A DNA stretch of 64,000 bases from Hyparrhenia diplandra (taxonomy: Eukaryota > Streptophyta > Magnoliopsida > Poales > Poaceae). The notes under the pieces were generated by a model. The model searched no databases and was not told the DNA's origin. It was given only the letters and a program-made list of their open reading frames with translations. Below, one piece after another: positions 47,605 to 58,217 of this stretch. A program made the translations under genes and the position numbers. The stretch spans positions 1 through 64,000 of the forward strand of contig JADLZK010002585.1 of the NCBI GenBank assembly GCA_015847255.1, in the 5' to 3' direction. Position 1 is the stretch's first letter. Each line of letters opens with the position of its first letter.

Positions 47605-48480
47605 CGGCCGCTTCGGAGGACCGGCCTTTCCCTCCTCTTCACTGAGCCGGCACGGTGGCCTCCCTCCTTCCCTTCACGGCTCCCTTCAGGCAGACGAGCA
47701 CCGAGCCCACGACGCGAGAGCGGCGGCGGCCCGAGGCGAAGTACGGCCGGGCAGTGCGGCCTCCGGGCGGGCCTGCCCGGGCGAAGGCACTCGAGGCGGA
47801 GGGCGACCACCGGCGGCGCCTCCGCCCGCTCGGGCAGCGGACGGACGCGGCGCGCAGCGGAGCCGAGGTGGAGGTCGGGCCGCCGATCCGGCGACTTCGC
47901 CGCGCAGCCTTGGCGGCGCGGCGACGGAGCCGCTACAAGAAGTTTTTCGCCGCAGCGCCGGCGCTAGGGCGGGCTCTACCAGGGCCGCTGCGGAGCGGGC
48001 GCCGCGCGCGCTGGCCGCGCCGCTGGGAGCGGCCTCGCGCGCCGTGGCGCGCGGCGTTTTGCGCCGCAGATGCCGCTCGCGCGGAGCTCGCGCCGGAGGG
48101 TCTTGCGGTCGGCGCCCGCAGCCTGGGGTTTTGCGCTCATGCGCGCGCCGTTTTGCGCCGTAGGTGGGCCCTTCGCACCCCGGGGGCCTCGCGCGCCCAG
48201 GCGTCGAGCACCTTGCGCGGCCGAGCCTTGCGCCGCTGCACGTGCGGCCCGCCGTAGGAGGACAGGAAGGAGCCTTGCGCCACCCCCTTGCGCGTCCGGG
48301 TTCGCGCCTGGTCAGCAATGTAAGCGCCACCCACGAAAGTACCTGTTTAAGCCAAAAACAAGGTAGATGGAAATCGATGATTCGTTAATCAAGTCCACCA
48401 AAGGTCGGCCGCGACCCGCGCGCCAAGGGCGCCGAGCCTTGCGCTCGGTCTCTCGCGGCTCGTACCCCCTGAGTATCTGC
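47605..48480. other. Extremely GC-rich segment right of the Tat LTR
   Basis: 47.6-48.3 kb is dominated by GCG/CGC words and recurrent CCTTGCGC, the same vocabulary as the LTR (GCCTTGCGC near 35085 and 48435). It may be the rest of a long right LTR. Long overlapping open frames occur on both strands (up to 251 codons), as expected where stop codons are rare, so none is called a gene. Confidence 0.5.
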
Positions 48481-51181
48481 ACACAAGGAAAACGAAGGCA
48501 CCTCTGACATGGCCTTGTTCGCTGTTTGCGCAGGCTCATCGTCGGAGCACAGCCCCAACTGGTGTGGAGGCACCATAATGTGAAAAGATACGGAGCACTA
48601 TGATGCTTTCCTGATCCTATGGCTGCTAGCAAGTTGGGAAGGGAACAACCAATTTCATCTCTCTAAAGCCAAGCGACGACGACATTGAGCGCAAGAACAA
48701 GGCCGGCTTATGAGCCATGTTTTTCTCTAACCATGAAGCAGCATGGCTTATGAGCTCTAGAAACCACCCGCCAAACAACCTCTAGATCGTGCACTCGCCA
48801 CTGGTTATTACCGTGAAGCATATCACACGGAGACGTATTTCCAATCATAACACCAAGCAGACAAGTCAACACAGAAGTACTATTCGATTGGAATTCGCTG
48901 AGTGCTGCTGTGGTGCAACGTACTACGATGTAGATTGCCCTACCCGGCTCCTCCACCCCACACGGACCATGGGCACCTAGGGAAAACAGGAAAAAAAAAC
49001 GAGGAAGCCATGAACGAGACGCCGAGCAGCAGCCAGTCAGTCAGTCATTCAGCCTCGTCTACGGCCATTGGCGGGGTGCGAGAATAATCTTGGGGTTAGG
49101 GAGTAGGGACACTATAAAAAGCCGGTGCGTGCATTTGCATGCTGGCCAGTCGTCCCGGCCGTACGGACGCGCGGGGGCCGGGCTCCAATTATTGGCGTAA
49201 TCAAAGTACGCCTCTCAGCTCCCAACACGTAGTCATCTACCAAACCACAAAGGCATTCCTGCTTTCCATTCGCCCCCACGCTTTTGCTGGGGGCACGCAC
49301 TTGACGGAGGACGACGGCCGGACAGGTAGGCCGCCGCCGGTGATTAAACTAGTGGTGCGGCCGCGGCAAGATAGATAGATGCCGAGCGGTGAGCCGTTTG
49401 GTTCGATTACTGTGCGTGCCTTTTGGCGGGGTCAGCAGATGGATCATGAGTGAGAGGAGATGAGCTGCAGAGTGCAGTGCAGCTCAGCTGGATAGATCGG
49501 GTCGGGATCCTGCCGCTCGGTTTTTCTATGCGGTGGGACTGTTGGGATTTGTGAGACCGTTTTCGCTTAGGGTTTCTTTATTGTTGCGCCGGCCCGGCCG
49601 CCTGCGTACAGCGTAAGGACCTCGATCATGCCCTCATGCTGACAGTCGCGTGCTTCATTCTTTATCGTTTCTCGGTCAGGAGGTTGTTAGGATGGACTAG
49701 TTTTATTTAGCGTTGCATCGAGTCGCAAGCAGCGAGGAACAAGTGTGTGGTCCCGCTCCAGCTTGCCATACATCAAGCTCTGACCTTTACTGCTGCGAGT
49801 AGTGTTTCTGGTTAGCAACGCGCGCGTCTGTGTTTATATAATACTGTCAGCATTCATCACTGGTCAGATTATTATTAGATCAACGACATCGACCGACATG
49901 GAGACTGGTTCGCAGGCTACTGTTCTCAATTTGCCATAGACAAGACAGCGTTTGATTGGATAAAAATGTGGCCCAACTAATATGTGGTCCGTGGGCCGCA
50001 CAAGCCGCGAGATGCAATGAACTTCACAAGCTCTCTCAGTTACGCCCGATGTGTCCCATATGGTCGACGAGCCCAATAGATCTGTTGGGCCTGTTGGGCC
50101 TAGATCAAGCACGGAAACTGTGGTGTCCGTTCATAAGGCCCACGTGCAGACAATACTTGATTCATCCTGTTTTTTTCTTCTTACCCTCTAAAAAAAATCA
50201 TGTTTTCTTCTGGATATCACGTTCACGATATCATCATCATCATCAGTAAAGTAATAGTCCATTCAGATTTCCCATCTTTCCCCCGGTAATTCTAAGAAGC
50301 GATTTTATAGAAAAATGGAAAAATATATCCCACCTTTCCTTCTCTCAAGCACCGTAAATTAAGGTTCATCACACAAAAGATGATGTTGATCAAGTAAAAA
50401 AGCACAGCGCCTTATCCTGTTGTTCCAGTGTCCAGATGTCGTTCCTCGCCAAGAATTCAGCTGAACAAAAGCTGGCTAAAATAGCAACGCCAGTCCGCCA
50501 CGTTGCCTCCCCACAAGACCCATATGACAACACTTGTCCCTGCTCAGGTGATGCTCATAAAAGCGACGTCTCATCCGAAACAAAAATTACTGCATCACAT
50601 CCCTTGTCTTCTGTACATTCGTCAGCCCAGGAAGCAAACCGAATTCCTACTTCCTCCCTATTTGTTGCACAATTGCATAATAATGATGGAACATTTATAT
50701 TTTTCTGACATATCAAGAGACAGATGTAACCCTTTTTTAGACAGATGTAACCCTATTTGGCAGCTATCTGCCGAGCGGTTTCTGGTACTGGGGCCGTTCA
50801 TCGCGGTCGTGGCGAAGCCGAAAGAGCACGAGAAGGAGTCCGCGCCGGTACATCACCGGATATGTTCGCGACCTGCCGCGCGACACCGGGCGCTGTTTCT
50901 GGATCCCCCAACCAAACCACGGGCCGACGCGCGACAGCGAACCGAACTCAACCGTCTCTTCCCTCGGCTTCTAGTGCATACCAGCAGCGGGCGCGACGCC
51001 AGCCGCCACCGGGTCACATCAAACCAGGGTGCTGTGCCCACCGAACGCGACACGCAGCGAGTCCAGCCTCCCCACTCCTGATCTCATCCCCATCCATCCC
51101 CAATCACCGAAACCCGACGAGACCCCTTTTAAAAGCCTCGATCGACCACTCGAAGGACGCGAGTCCACATCCAGAATTCAG
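48481..51181. other. Intergenic block upstream of a small gene
   Basis: No domain is recognisable in the open frames of this block. A TATA-like ACTATAAAAAGCC occurs at about 49110 without an evident gene after it. 50.2-50.25 kb has an ATC microsatellite. The last part, with CTTTTAAAAGCC near 51126, may serve as promoter of the small gene at 51276. Confidence 0.4.
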
Positions 51182-51275
51182 GTCAGCGGCACAAGACCAA
51201 TCCAATCCCAATTCCCGCCAATCAATCCCAGCAGAGAAGAAGTGAAACCAGAGGTTCATTTCCTTGCTTGCAGCA

Positions 51276-51473
51276 ATGATTCTCGTGGCGATAGTGGCGG
51301 AGCTGCTGGAGGAGTACACCGCGCTGGTGGCCCGGGTGCTGGAGCAGCTGCTCACCGACGCGCCGTTCCCGCGCCGGATGCGCTTCCTCATGCTGCGGAG
51401 CCTTCCCTTCGTGCCGCCACCTCTGCCCCCGCCGCCGCCGCCGCACGCCCTCCACGTCACCACTCGAGGCTGA
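51276..51473 (+). CDS. Small conserved plant protein of unknown function (65 aa)
   Basis: The ATG at 51276 opens a 65-codon frame ending TGA at 51471-51473. The first 30 residues form a hydrophobic, amphipathic-looking helix (MILVAIVAELLEEYTALVAR...). A basic conserved-looking segment FPRRMRFLMLRSLPF and a proline run near the C-terminus follow. I recall short proteins of this pattern in other plants but cannot name one. GC at third positions is high, like other grass genes. A 92-bp leader intron is plausible: CAG/GTCAG donor at 51182 and TTGCTTGCAG acceptor ending 51273, three bases before the ATG. A TATA-like CTTTTAAAAGCC lies about 150 bp upstream. It may sit at a membrane or pack on a partner; no function is inferred. 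Confidence 0.6.
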   Translation: MILVAIVAELLEEYTALVARVLEQLLTDAPFPRRMRFLMLRSLPFVPPPLPPPPPPHALHVTTRG

Positions 51474-51696
51474 TCTGATCGGCTTCGTTTCAAGGCTTTC
51501 AGTTTCAGCAAGCCCCGCCATGGCCGCCCACTAGCCTGTGCTTGAGGGCAGCTGAACTGCTGAGCTCAGATAGCTAGGTTGATCAATCATCCACGGTGTG
51601 TTTCATTGGTTTCTAGCTTTCCTTTTCTCGGTTGATTTTTGTCAGCTCTTGGCTACGTGGTGCTGTAAAGGATTAATATTGCCTTTGAGGACTCAT

Positions 51697-51828
51697 TTTG
51701 TTTCTGTAAATATTCTTGGTAACATGAACCATGAGAAGACTTTGTTTCTGTAAATATTATTGGTAACATGAACCATGAGAAGACTTTGTTTCTGTAAATA
51801 TTCTTGGTAACATGAACCATGAGAAGAC
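51697..51828 (+). repeat. 44-bp tandem repeat, three units
   Basis: Units at 51697-51740, 51741-51784 and 51785-51828 (start TTTGTTTCTGTAAATATT, end CATGAGAAGAC) are nearly identical; the middle one has one change (ATTATTGG for ATTCTTGG). A partial TTTGTTTG begins a fourth. They lie about 220 bp after the stop of the small gene and may be in its 3' tail. Confidence 0.9.
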
Positions 51829-52809
51829 TTTGTTTGACACTTTTCTTGAGCTTCGTATGTGTCTGGATAATGCACTGCGCGATACCTTTTCCTGTACCAT
51901 ACCGTGGCAATACGATGCGTCACCTTCACGGTTTCACCGGCTTTAGCTGGTTGAGAAATATCTGGACGCTTCTGGACATGCTTTAGGTAGCCACTGATAG
52001 GGACTGTTGGACTGAGGAATGCTTTTTTTTTCTCTCTCTCTCTTGAGCGTGGCAAAATGGTCTGCCGATTACAACAAGGTGTCTGTGATCGTAGCTGGAA
52101 ATAGATGATAGATTCCGCACGAACACCACTCAGCACCGATTGTATATTGTATTGAGGCGAATCCCGTACCCAAAACTTCGTTGCCCGTTTGTCTCAAGGA
52201 TGTAGTACCGATTTGCTCGACTAGTATGAACTTGGGCACGGAACTTACAATTTTCACTCAGTACTGTTGCACCTTTTCTGTCTTTTTTTTGAAATAATAA
52301 TGACAGTCAAAATGTTTTTTTGTTGAAGCAAAGGCAGTCAAAAAGTTGCTCTCTGCGTTGCGTGCTTCTCATTACTGTGAGACCAGGCCGAATGTTTGCT
52401 TTCGCGTTCTTCTAAATTCTCACGTCTTCAGAGTATAGACGGATAGGCCTATCATTGTTGGGCTTCGGTATGGGCCCAACTTTCTAAAACCCAGAAGTTA
52501 ACGTCCAGCCCAACATATTAGCAATAATTTTTTTTCATTTCCGTAAAATTATAATGGAAAACAACGAACAGAAGAATAACTTTTTTTCCGGAATGACCAG
52601 GACCCGGACTGCGTCGTCCGGCAAACCAAACAGGCTGTTAGTTAGCTGCTTCAGTTCCTCTCGAGCCAAAGCTACAACAATGGACTAGTGCCTACTCGAG
52701 CTTCATTGATCCGTGCAAACGGCAGCACCTCTCAATGTGTGATTTCACGAGTGAATAACATTTTTTTTCCACTCGGAGTAATTCCCCACGAGTGAATAGC
52801 ATAGCACAT
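51829..52809. other. Intergenic block, no gene recognised
   Basis: It contains a CT microsatellite near 52030-52045 and AT-rich text. No open frame has recognisable motifs. Confidence 0.5.
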
Positions 52810-52812
52810 TTA

Positions 52813-52977
52813 GGGACTGTTTGGTTGAGAGACTTTTTAGTTCTAGAACTAAAAAGTCCCTAGAAAGGGACTTTTCCTTTATTAGTCCCTAAAAAGCTCT
52901 CTTAGCAAGATTATTTTTTAAGAAAAAAACCCATGAGACTAAAAAGTCCCAAGACTTTGAACCAATTAAACAACCCC
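52813..52977. mobile_element. Tourist (PIF/Harbinger) MITE
   Basis: The 165-bp element has a left end GGGACTGTTTGGTTGAGAGA and a right end that reads, complemented, GGGGTTGTTTAATTGGTTC. TTA flanks both sides exactly (52810-52812 and 52978-52980). The inside repeats AAAAAGTCCC and its complement, so the element can fold on itself. Confidence 0.9.
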
Positions 52978-52980
52978 TTA

Positions 52981-53452
52981 TTCTCTATTAACAAGCAGGC
53001 GGTTCGCCGGCGGTGAGCTCAGCGGCGGGGGCACCGCCGAAGCCGGGTAGGGGCCGGCCTCATCCGCTCGGTACGGGTAGGCGGCGGGGGGGAGCGGGAG
53101 GTCGCCCATGGCGGCGGGGTTCGAGCTCGAGGCAGCGGCGATAATGGCGGCTAGGGTTTCCCTAGGGGGAGAAGAGAAGAGAAGGGGAGGGAAGGAGATC
53201 GACGCCGCCGGCGCTTAAGGCTCGCCGAGCTCTAGGCGCCCGGCGGTAGGGGGGGAGGAGGCGGGGCGGGGGCGCGTCGGGACGGAGGATGACTAATGTC
53301 GACCAAACAGGTCTTGGGCCGTTACGTGGGCCCGCTCGGTCGGGCGTGTGGGTCGGTACGTGGGTCCGGCTCGGTCGGGCGCCTAACACGCCGACCGCAC
53401 GGGGGCATCTTGGCTTTTGGGACCGTGTCAAAAGGAGGCTCCAACCGATTGG
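52981..53452. other. GC-rich spacer, no gene recognised
   Basis: It has CGCCGGCGGTG and GGCGGGG words, a GCTAGGGTTTCCCTAGG stretch at about 53150 and repeated GGTCGGTACGTGGG-type words at 53.32-53.37 kb. The frames on both strands are not recognisable. Confidence 0.45.
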
Positions 53453-53455
53453 TAA

Positions 53456-53972
53456 GGGTGTCCGCAATGGTAATAGATGTGCTAGCTACGTAGTCGGCTG
53501 ATGTGGAGGTGAGAGATAACAACAAAGACTATGTTTGCATGTGGAGGTTTTTAAAGTTTATTCCTCTTTTTGCAAAAGTGATGGGTATGTGGATGATGGC
53601 GGTGGATGGTGAGGTGGTACTGTTGCTCGTCGATCGGAGCTTTGCGTCCGTGGCATATCTATTTGGGATGATGATCCTAAATGGTGGAATTTATGGCTTT
53701 TTTTCAAGGTTTCTTGTCTCCCATCAATAGAGGTGGAGTAGTTTGGTTTACTTTTGTAATGAGAGGATGTAACTTGCTTTAGTATTAATGAAATTTTTCC
53801 TTATCGCAAAAAAAAGACTATTTATATTATTAGACCCACATGCTCACCTCATATATTCTAAGCCTACGTTAAATAGTCTAGCTATTTGCATGTAGTTAGT
53901 GACTACTCTCTTCTACTTTTTCCTTGCCACGTCATTTCTAGATAACCAAATAGCTAACCATTAGAGACGGCC
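53456..53972. mobile_element. Harbinger-like MITE, host of a retroposon insertion
   Basis: The left terminus GGGTGTCCGCAATGGTAATAG and the complemented right terminus GGCCGTCTCTAATGGTTAGC are imperfect inverted repeats. TAA flanks both ends (53453-53455 and 53973-53975). The 280-bp insert at 53533-53812 splits it. Its right edge was later duplicated by the SINE next to it. Confidence 0.7.
53533..53812 (+). mobile_element. Polyadenylated retroposon, family member 2 (5' truncated)
   Basis: This 280-bp unit matches the 3' part of the minus-strand retroposon at 22862-23641, from GCATGTGGAG through TGATGGGTATG, ATGATCCTA and CTCCCATCAAT to TTATCGCAAAA. AAAGACTAT flanks it (53524-53532 and 53813-53821; some A may belong to the tail). 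It starts inside the longer copy, so it is 5' truncated, a mark of LINE-type retroposition. Confidence 0.8.
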
Positions 53973-53978
53973 TAAGTG

Positions 53979-54301
53979 GCGAATTGGCTTGTAGTCCAAT
54001 GGTACGACGGTCCAGTGGGACGCTAACCACCAGGGTTCAAATCCTCGGTGCTCGCACCTTTTCTTGGGAATTTTCCCAGGATTTTCCGGCGTTATGCTTT
54101 AAGTGGTGAGCGATGTTCCCGTCGACGATGAGGCGCCTATGGTGACTTCGAGAATCTCCAGATCCGCGGCGGTTGCTTGATCCTTTGGAGGTGCTCATAG
54201 GGTAGGGTTTGCGTGCGTGTGTTCATAGGGGTGAGTGTGCGCGGCGTGTTGTGAGTGTGTGTGGTTGTATCGTGTCAAAAAAAAAAAAAAAAAAAAAAAA
54301 A
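53979..54301 (+). mobile_element. tRNA-derived SINE with poly(A) tail
   Basis: The head has an A-box-like TGGCTTGTAGTCCAATGG and a B box GGTTCAAATCC (54033-54043), the internal polymerase III promoter of tRNA-derived SINEs. The body is about 230 bp and a run of about 25 A (54277-54301) closes it. A perfect 16-bp duplication AGAGACGGCCTAAGTG flanks it (53963-53978 and 54303-54318). The duplicated target includes the right terminus of the MITE at 53456-53972, so the SINE is younger. A shortened relative is at 14387-14530. Confidence 0.9.
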
Positions 54302-54396
54302 GAGAGACGGCCTAAGTGCCAAGGGGAATAAAGCATCGCCAAGTGCATCGATTGGATTGATTTGGATTTGTTTTTCGACCCTTCGCATGCATCTTA

Positions 54397-57060
54397 TTTT
54401 TTTGAAAGATCCGGTTACCCGGCTTTGAGTATATTAAGCAGAAGCAGCAAAGTTGATTACACGCGCGAGGAGCGCTCCCCAGATTGGCCTAAGCCTAAAA
54501 TGAGGCTGAAAAACTATACTGACTACTCACTAATGTTTACGGCGACATTATTTGCAATTGCAATTGCACTTGCAATGAAAAGGAAACTACAGCCTGCTAA
54601 ACTCCATTGACGCGCTGAGTCTATGATAGTTGACACTAGCTGCTGCGTTGTCTTCCGTTCATCCCTGAAGATGATTGCGTTTCGAGATTCCAGACACTCC
54701 ACAAAGTTAAAATTGCCCAGGAATGCTGTCTGCGCCCCCCAGATGCAACTGATTGCTTGAACCATGTCAACATATCGATATTACTGTCCTCTGAACTCCA
54801 TGCGGTTGTTTGCAGCCCCTGACAGTTACTCTTTTCGGCCACCATGTCCCAAACCCTCCGTGTGAAGGGGCATTCTAGAAATAGGTGACTTGCCGTTTCC
54901 AGGCTCCGCTCGCATAATACGCAGAAATAGTTGTTCTTCCAGTGCCGTAGCTGGAGACGCGCCGATGTCCAAAGACGGTTCTGTAGAAGCAACCATAGGA
55001 AGAACTTGCACTTGGGTGGCGCCCAGGCTTTCCAGATCAGCTTTGGGAATGGTGATTCAAACTGGCCGGCAAACTGAATGTTATACGCTGATTTTGCCGT
55101 GTATGTGCCTGAAGCTTCTAACGTCCAGGTGATCTGATCATGGTCATCGTCAGTAAGCTGCAGCTCCATGGAGTCAATGATGGACCATAATGCATAGAAA
55201 TCTCTGACAATGCTATGGTTCAGGTCATAAGCAATGTCACAGACCCAAGTTTCGTTGTTTAACGCAGCTCTCACGGTTCTATTTTTTCTCTTACTGTGCC
55301 GATACAGATTAGGGAACATGCTAGCTGGTGCCTTGCCATCGATCCAACTGGACATCCAAAAACTTGCTCGCCTTCCATCTCTGACTGTGACCCTCGTTGC
55401 CGCATTGAATAGGGCTATGTCCACTTCATCTAGTGGAAGCTCACTTCGAATCCAAGGCCGATCAGGATCTGACCATGCAAACCACAGCCATCTCAACCTT
55501 AGCGCCCTACTGAACTTTTCAAGATCAATTATTCCCAGGCCCCCATAGACCGTCGGCTTAGCCACTCCTGACCAGGCCACTTTACATTTTGCTCCAGTTA
55601 TCTCCTTGTCGCCTGCCCATAGGAACTGTCTCATAAGTCGGTTTAATTCCTTGATCAGTTGCCTTGGTGCTCTAATTGAGGTCAGCAAGTATACTGGTAA
55701 TGCACTAAGCACAGATCTGACAAGCTCTCTTCTCCCAGCCGGGTTTAAAAAGCGCCCTTGCCATGCCGCCAGGTGCGTACCAGCTCTGTCTACTATTTTC
55801 TGGACATGGACCATTTTAACTCTTCCTAGTGACAGTGGCAGTCCTAGGTACGTGAGAGGAAAACTTTTCCTTACTCCTCGAAATTCCCCAAGCACCTCAT
55901 CAAGGTCAATCCCGGCACACCGGATTGGGGACACACTACACTTTTGTATATTGAGCTTCAGCCCGGTGACCGATCCAAAACTATCAAGAATATTGAGCAA
56001 GGCTGTGACTTCTGCCTTAACCGGGTTAAGAAAGATAGCTGCATCATCGGCGTATAGGGATAGCCTCAGGCTGATGTTTCTACCGCGTAGTGGTGACAGT
56101 ATGCCGCTCGTGGTTGCCACTTCGAGTATCCTGTGCAATGAATCAATGGCCAGGATGAAGAGATAGGGTGATAGCGGGTCACCTTGTCTCAGGCTGCGTC
56201 GGTGGTCAATCTTTTTGCCTTCGACACCGTTGAGCAGTATCGAGGAATGTGATGTTCTGAAGATGATCGTAATCCATTCCCTCCACCTCGCACTGAACCC
56301 TCTTTGTTCCAAAAGCTCGAGCATATATTCCCAAGAGACTGTGTCAAAGGCTTTGGAGATGTCTAATTTGAATAAGAGGGCAGGGATCTTTTTCCGGTGG
56401 TACGCTCGTGTCAAGTTCCTAACATACATGAAATTGTCCTGGATGCAACGACCTTTGATAAAGGCACTCTGAGCAGTGGAGATGAGATTATCCATGTGTG
56501 GTTGCAGTCTAATAGCCAATGTCTTTGTCAGTAGTTTCCCAAAAGAGTGGATTAAGCTGATCGGCCTGAAATCACCAGGTAGCTCCGGGTGTTCTAACTT
56601 TGGGATGAGTGTGACATTAGCGCCATTTAACAGCCTCAAGGGGCCTGCTCGGAATTCATATACACTGTTCATTGCATTGAGGATGTCATGCTTGATCGTG
56701 TCCCAGCATTTCTTGTAAAAAATCCCAGTAAAACCATCCGGTCCAGGGGCCTTGTCAGCAGGCATTTCGTGGATCGTGTGCTTCAACTCCTCCAAAGTGA
56801 AGGGTCGATCCAAGGATTCATCATGTAGCACTGGCAGCTCCAGACTTTCCCAGTCAAGCGTATGACCTCTTGGTGAGCTACACCCCACAACATTTTGGAA
56901 GTGTTGCTGTAGGATGGCCTCCTTTTCATGGTGCATCCACTTCATTTGTTGATCAGTGTCTTTTAGGTAAGCAATCAGATTCCTTTTCGATGGCCTTTCA
57001 TAATCTGGTGGAAGAACTTAGTACATGCATCGCCCATCTGGATCGTCTGTTTTAGATGGA
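54397..57060 (-). mobile_element. 5'-truncated L1-type LINE
   Basis: The minus-strand element has a 3' end reading TACTCAAAGCCGGGTAACCG then GATCTTTC and a short A-run (T-run 54397-54403). It carries most of ORF2 from just before the RT domain. Endonuclease and ORF1 are missing, so it is 5' truncated near 57060. I could not find a convincing target duplication. Confidence 0.85.
54523..57060 (-). pseudogene. LINE ORF2: reverse transcriptase and zf-RVT
   Basis: A 769-codon frame (56945-54636) carries the LINE RT in order: DKAPGPDGF (residue about 64-72), IPKLEHP and DFRPISL (114-131), FKLDISKAFDTVSW (192-205), RQGDPLSPYLF (253-263), the catalytic LYADDAAIF (298-306) and LGLPLS. The zf-RVT region near residues 640-725 has CVLCER-x(9)-LECPF. 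The catalytic Asp residues are intact. Two frame breaks bracket it. Upstream, MGDACTKFFHQIMKGHRK is in another frame from NLIAYLKDTDQQMKWMH. Downstream, after LWSVWNL the normal C-terminus (RNAIIFRDER...) continues in another frame to 54523. Each is explained by one missing base. Confidence 0.9.
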
Positions 57061-57271
57061 TTCAGATGGGTCGATTCTGCCGGCGAGCGTCGGGCCGGCT
57101 GGGACCTGGTACTGGGAGCATATATTTTATAATCTATAGTAATCCATCACTGCCAATTTTGTTTTTGATCCGTTTTCAATAATCCAATGAGATAATTTCT
57201 GTTCAGGACGATGCCATCTTGGGAACTCCGCTCGGACCAATTACAGCCGGCGGCATGCATGATAGGTCTCC

Positions 57272-57279
57272 TATAAATT
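57272..57279 (+). promoter_or_regulatory. TATA box of the MiAMP1-like gene
   Basis: TATAAATT lies about 97 bp before the ATG at 57369, with a CCAAT-like CCAATGAGA about 90 bp farther upstream. The spacing suits a leader of 60-70 bases. The LINE ends about 210 bp upstream of it. Confidence 0.6.
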
Positions 57280-57486
57280 ATCCTGTACAATCAAGATATC
57301 ACAGATTTACAGGTGCTCAGCTCACTCCACTTCCACAAGTCCCACTGCATACACTACACACACTAGCTATGGCCGGAAAGTGCAGAGCGATTCCCATGGC
57401 ACCAACAATGGCTATCGTCGTCGTCGCCGTCCTGATGGCGGTGGCCGTGACAGGCGTCATGGCGAGGGACTCGTCGGGTGCCCCGA

Positions 57487-57786
57487 TGTCGCGGTCGGAC
57501 ACACCACAGTAGAGAAGCAGAGACGGCGACAAGGCGTATCGTCGTGTCGAAGGCGTATTTTGTTATTTTCATTATCAGTTTATTAGTATGACATGTGGGC
57601 CATTGTGGTCAGCGTTGTATCGTGAGTACTTAAGTGCACAGCTGTGTGCCGGGTTGGACAAGTTAGAACTCTGAAATCGAAATCGATCTCGCCAACCAGA
57701 GGGTTTGCTCTGGGGGCGTCTCGTACATCCGTTTGCCTTGTGTGCTGCTCACGTCCCGGCGATCGCCGGCGGCCAGGGGTGTGACA
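57487..57786 (+). repeat. 5' LTR of the chromovirus
   Basis: It matches 63085-63380 throughout. CTTAAGTG near 57629 and the TTATTAGTATGACATGTGGG block are conserved in both. Differences are mostly single-base, many at CAG/CTG against CG. Confidence 0.93.
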
Positions 57787-57788
57787 CT

Positions 57789-57800
57789 TGGTATCGGATT
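57789..57800 (+). other. Primer-binding site of the chromovirus
   Basis: TGGTATCGGATT lies two bases after the 5' LTR. It resembles the initiator-methionine tRNA site TGGTATCAGA used by many plant LTR elements, with one or two mismatches. Confidence 0.75.
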
Positions 57801-58217
57801 CAGTCTTCCTAGGCGGCTGTGCGTGGACTCCATCGAGCTCTGCAAGCACCGCTAGTTATCGGCTCCGCCACCACTCCGACGATCTAAGGTGACTCCACCT
57901 CGTACCTCATCTGATTCCTGCTTGCTAGTTCCCCGTGACATTTCTCGTTCGTCCTGCGTGTGGAGTTATCTGTGATTCGCACCACCGTGGGGTTACGTGG
58001 AGGGCGCGCTAGGTGTTCGACAGTTTTCCCCAGTCGTGTTCATCCATTATCACCTGATTTTTGCCCCCATCGATGACGATTCCAAACGGCTCCGGTAGGG
58101 TTACTTCGGCAGGAGGTGCGGTCTGAGTAATCCGCGCACTTCTAGCTGGGGATACCGTAAATCCGACCACCGGAACGTCAGCTCGGGACAAATTTCAGTC
58201 GGGGACGTGTTTCTCTA

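Noticed and set aside
47374..48330. Overlapping frames of 200-250 codons on both strands
   Set aside because: They cross the LTR and an extremely GC-rich segment where stops are rare; no domain is visible on either strand.
51697..51828. CRISPR-like regular repeats
   Set aside because: The 44-bp units are directly adjacent without spacers, and this is a plant nuclear region.
54033..54043. tRNA gene (GGTTCAAATCC B box)
   Set aside because: The surrounding sequence does not fold as a complete tRNA and has a SINE body, poly(A) tail and target duplication.
54277..54301. Poly(A) run as the tail of the adjacent LINE
   Set aside because: The LINE is on the minus strand with its own T-run at 54397-54403; the A-run belongs to the plus-strand SINE, as shown by the 16-bp duplication.
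57208..57217. CCATCTTGG as the second half of a LINE target duplication
   Set aside because: It is imperfect and about 150 bp beyond the last recognisable LINE sequence; not good enough to define the boundary.
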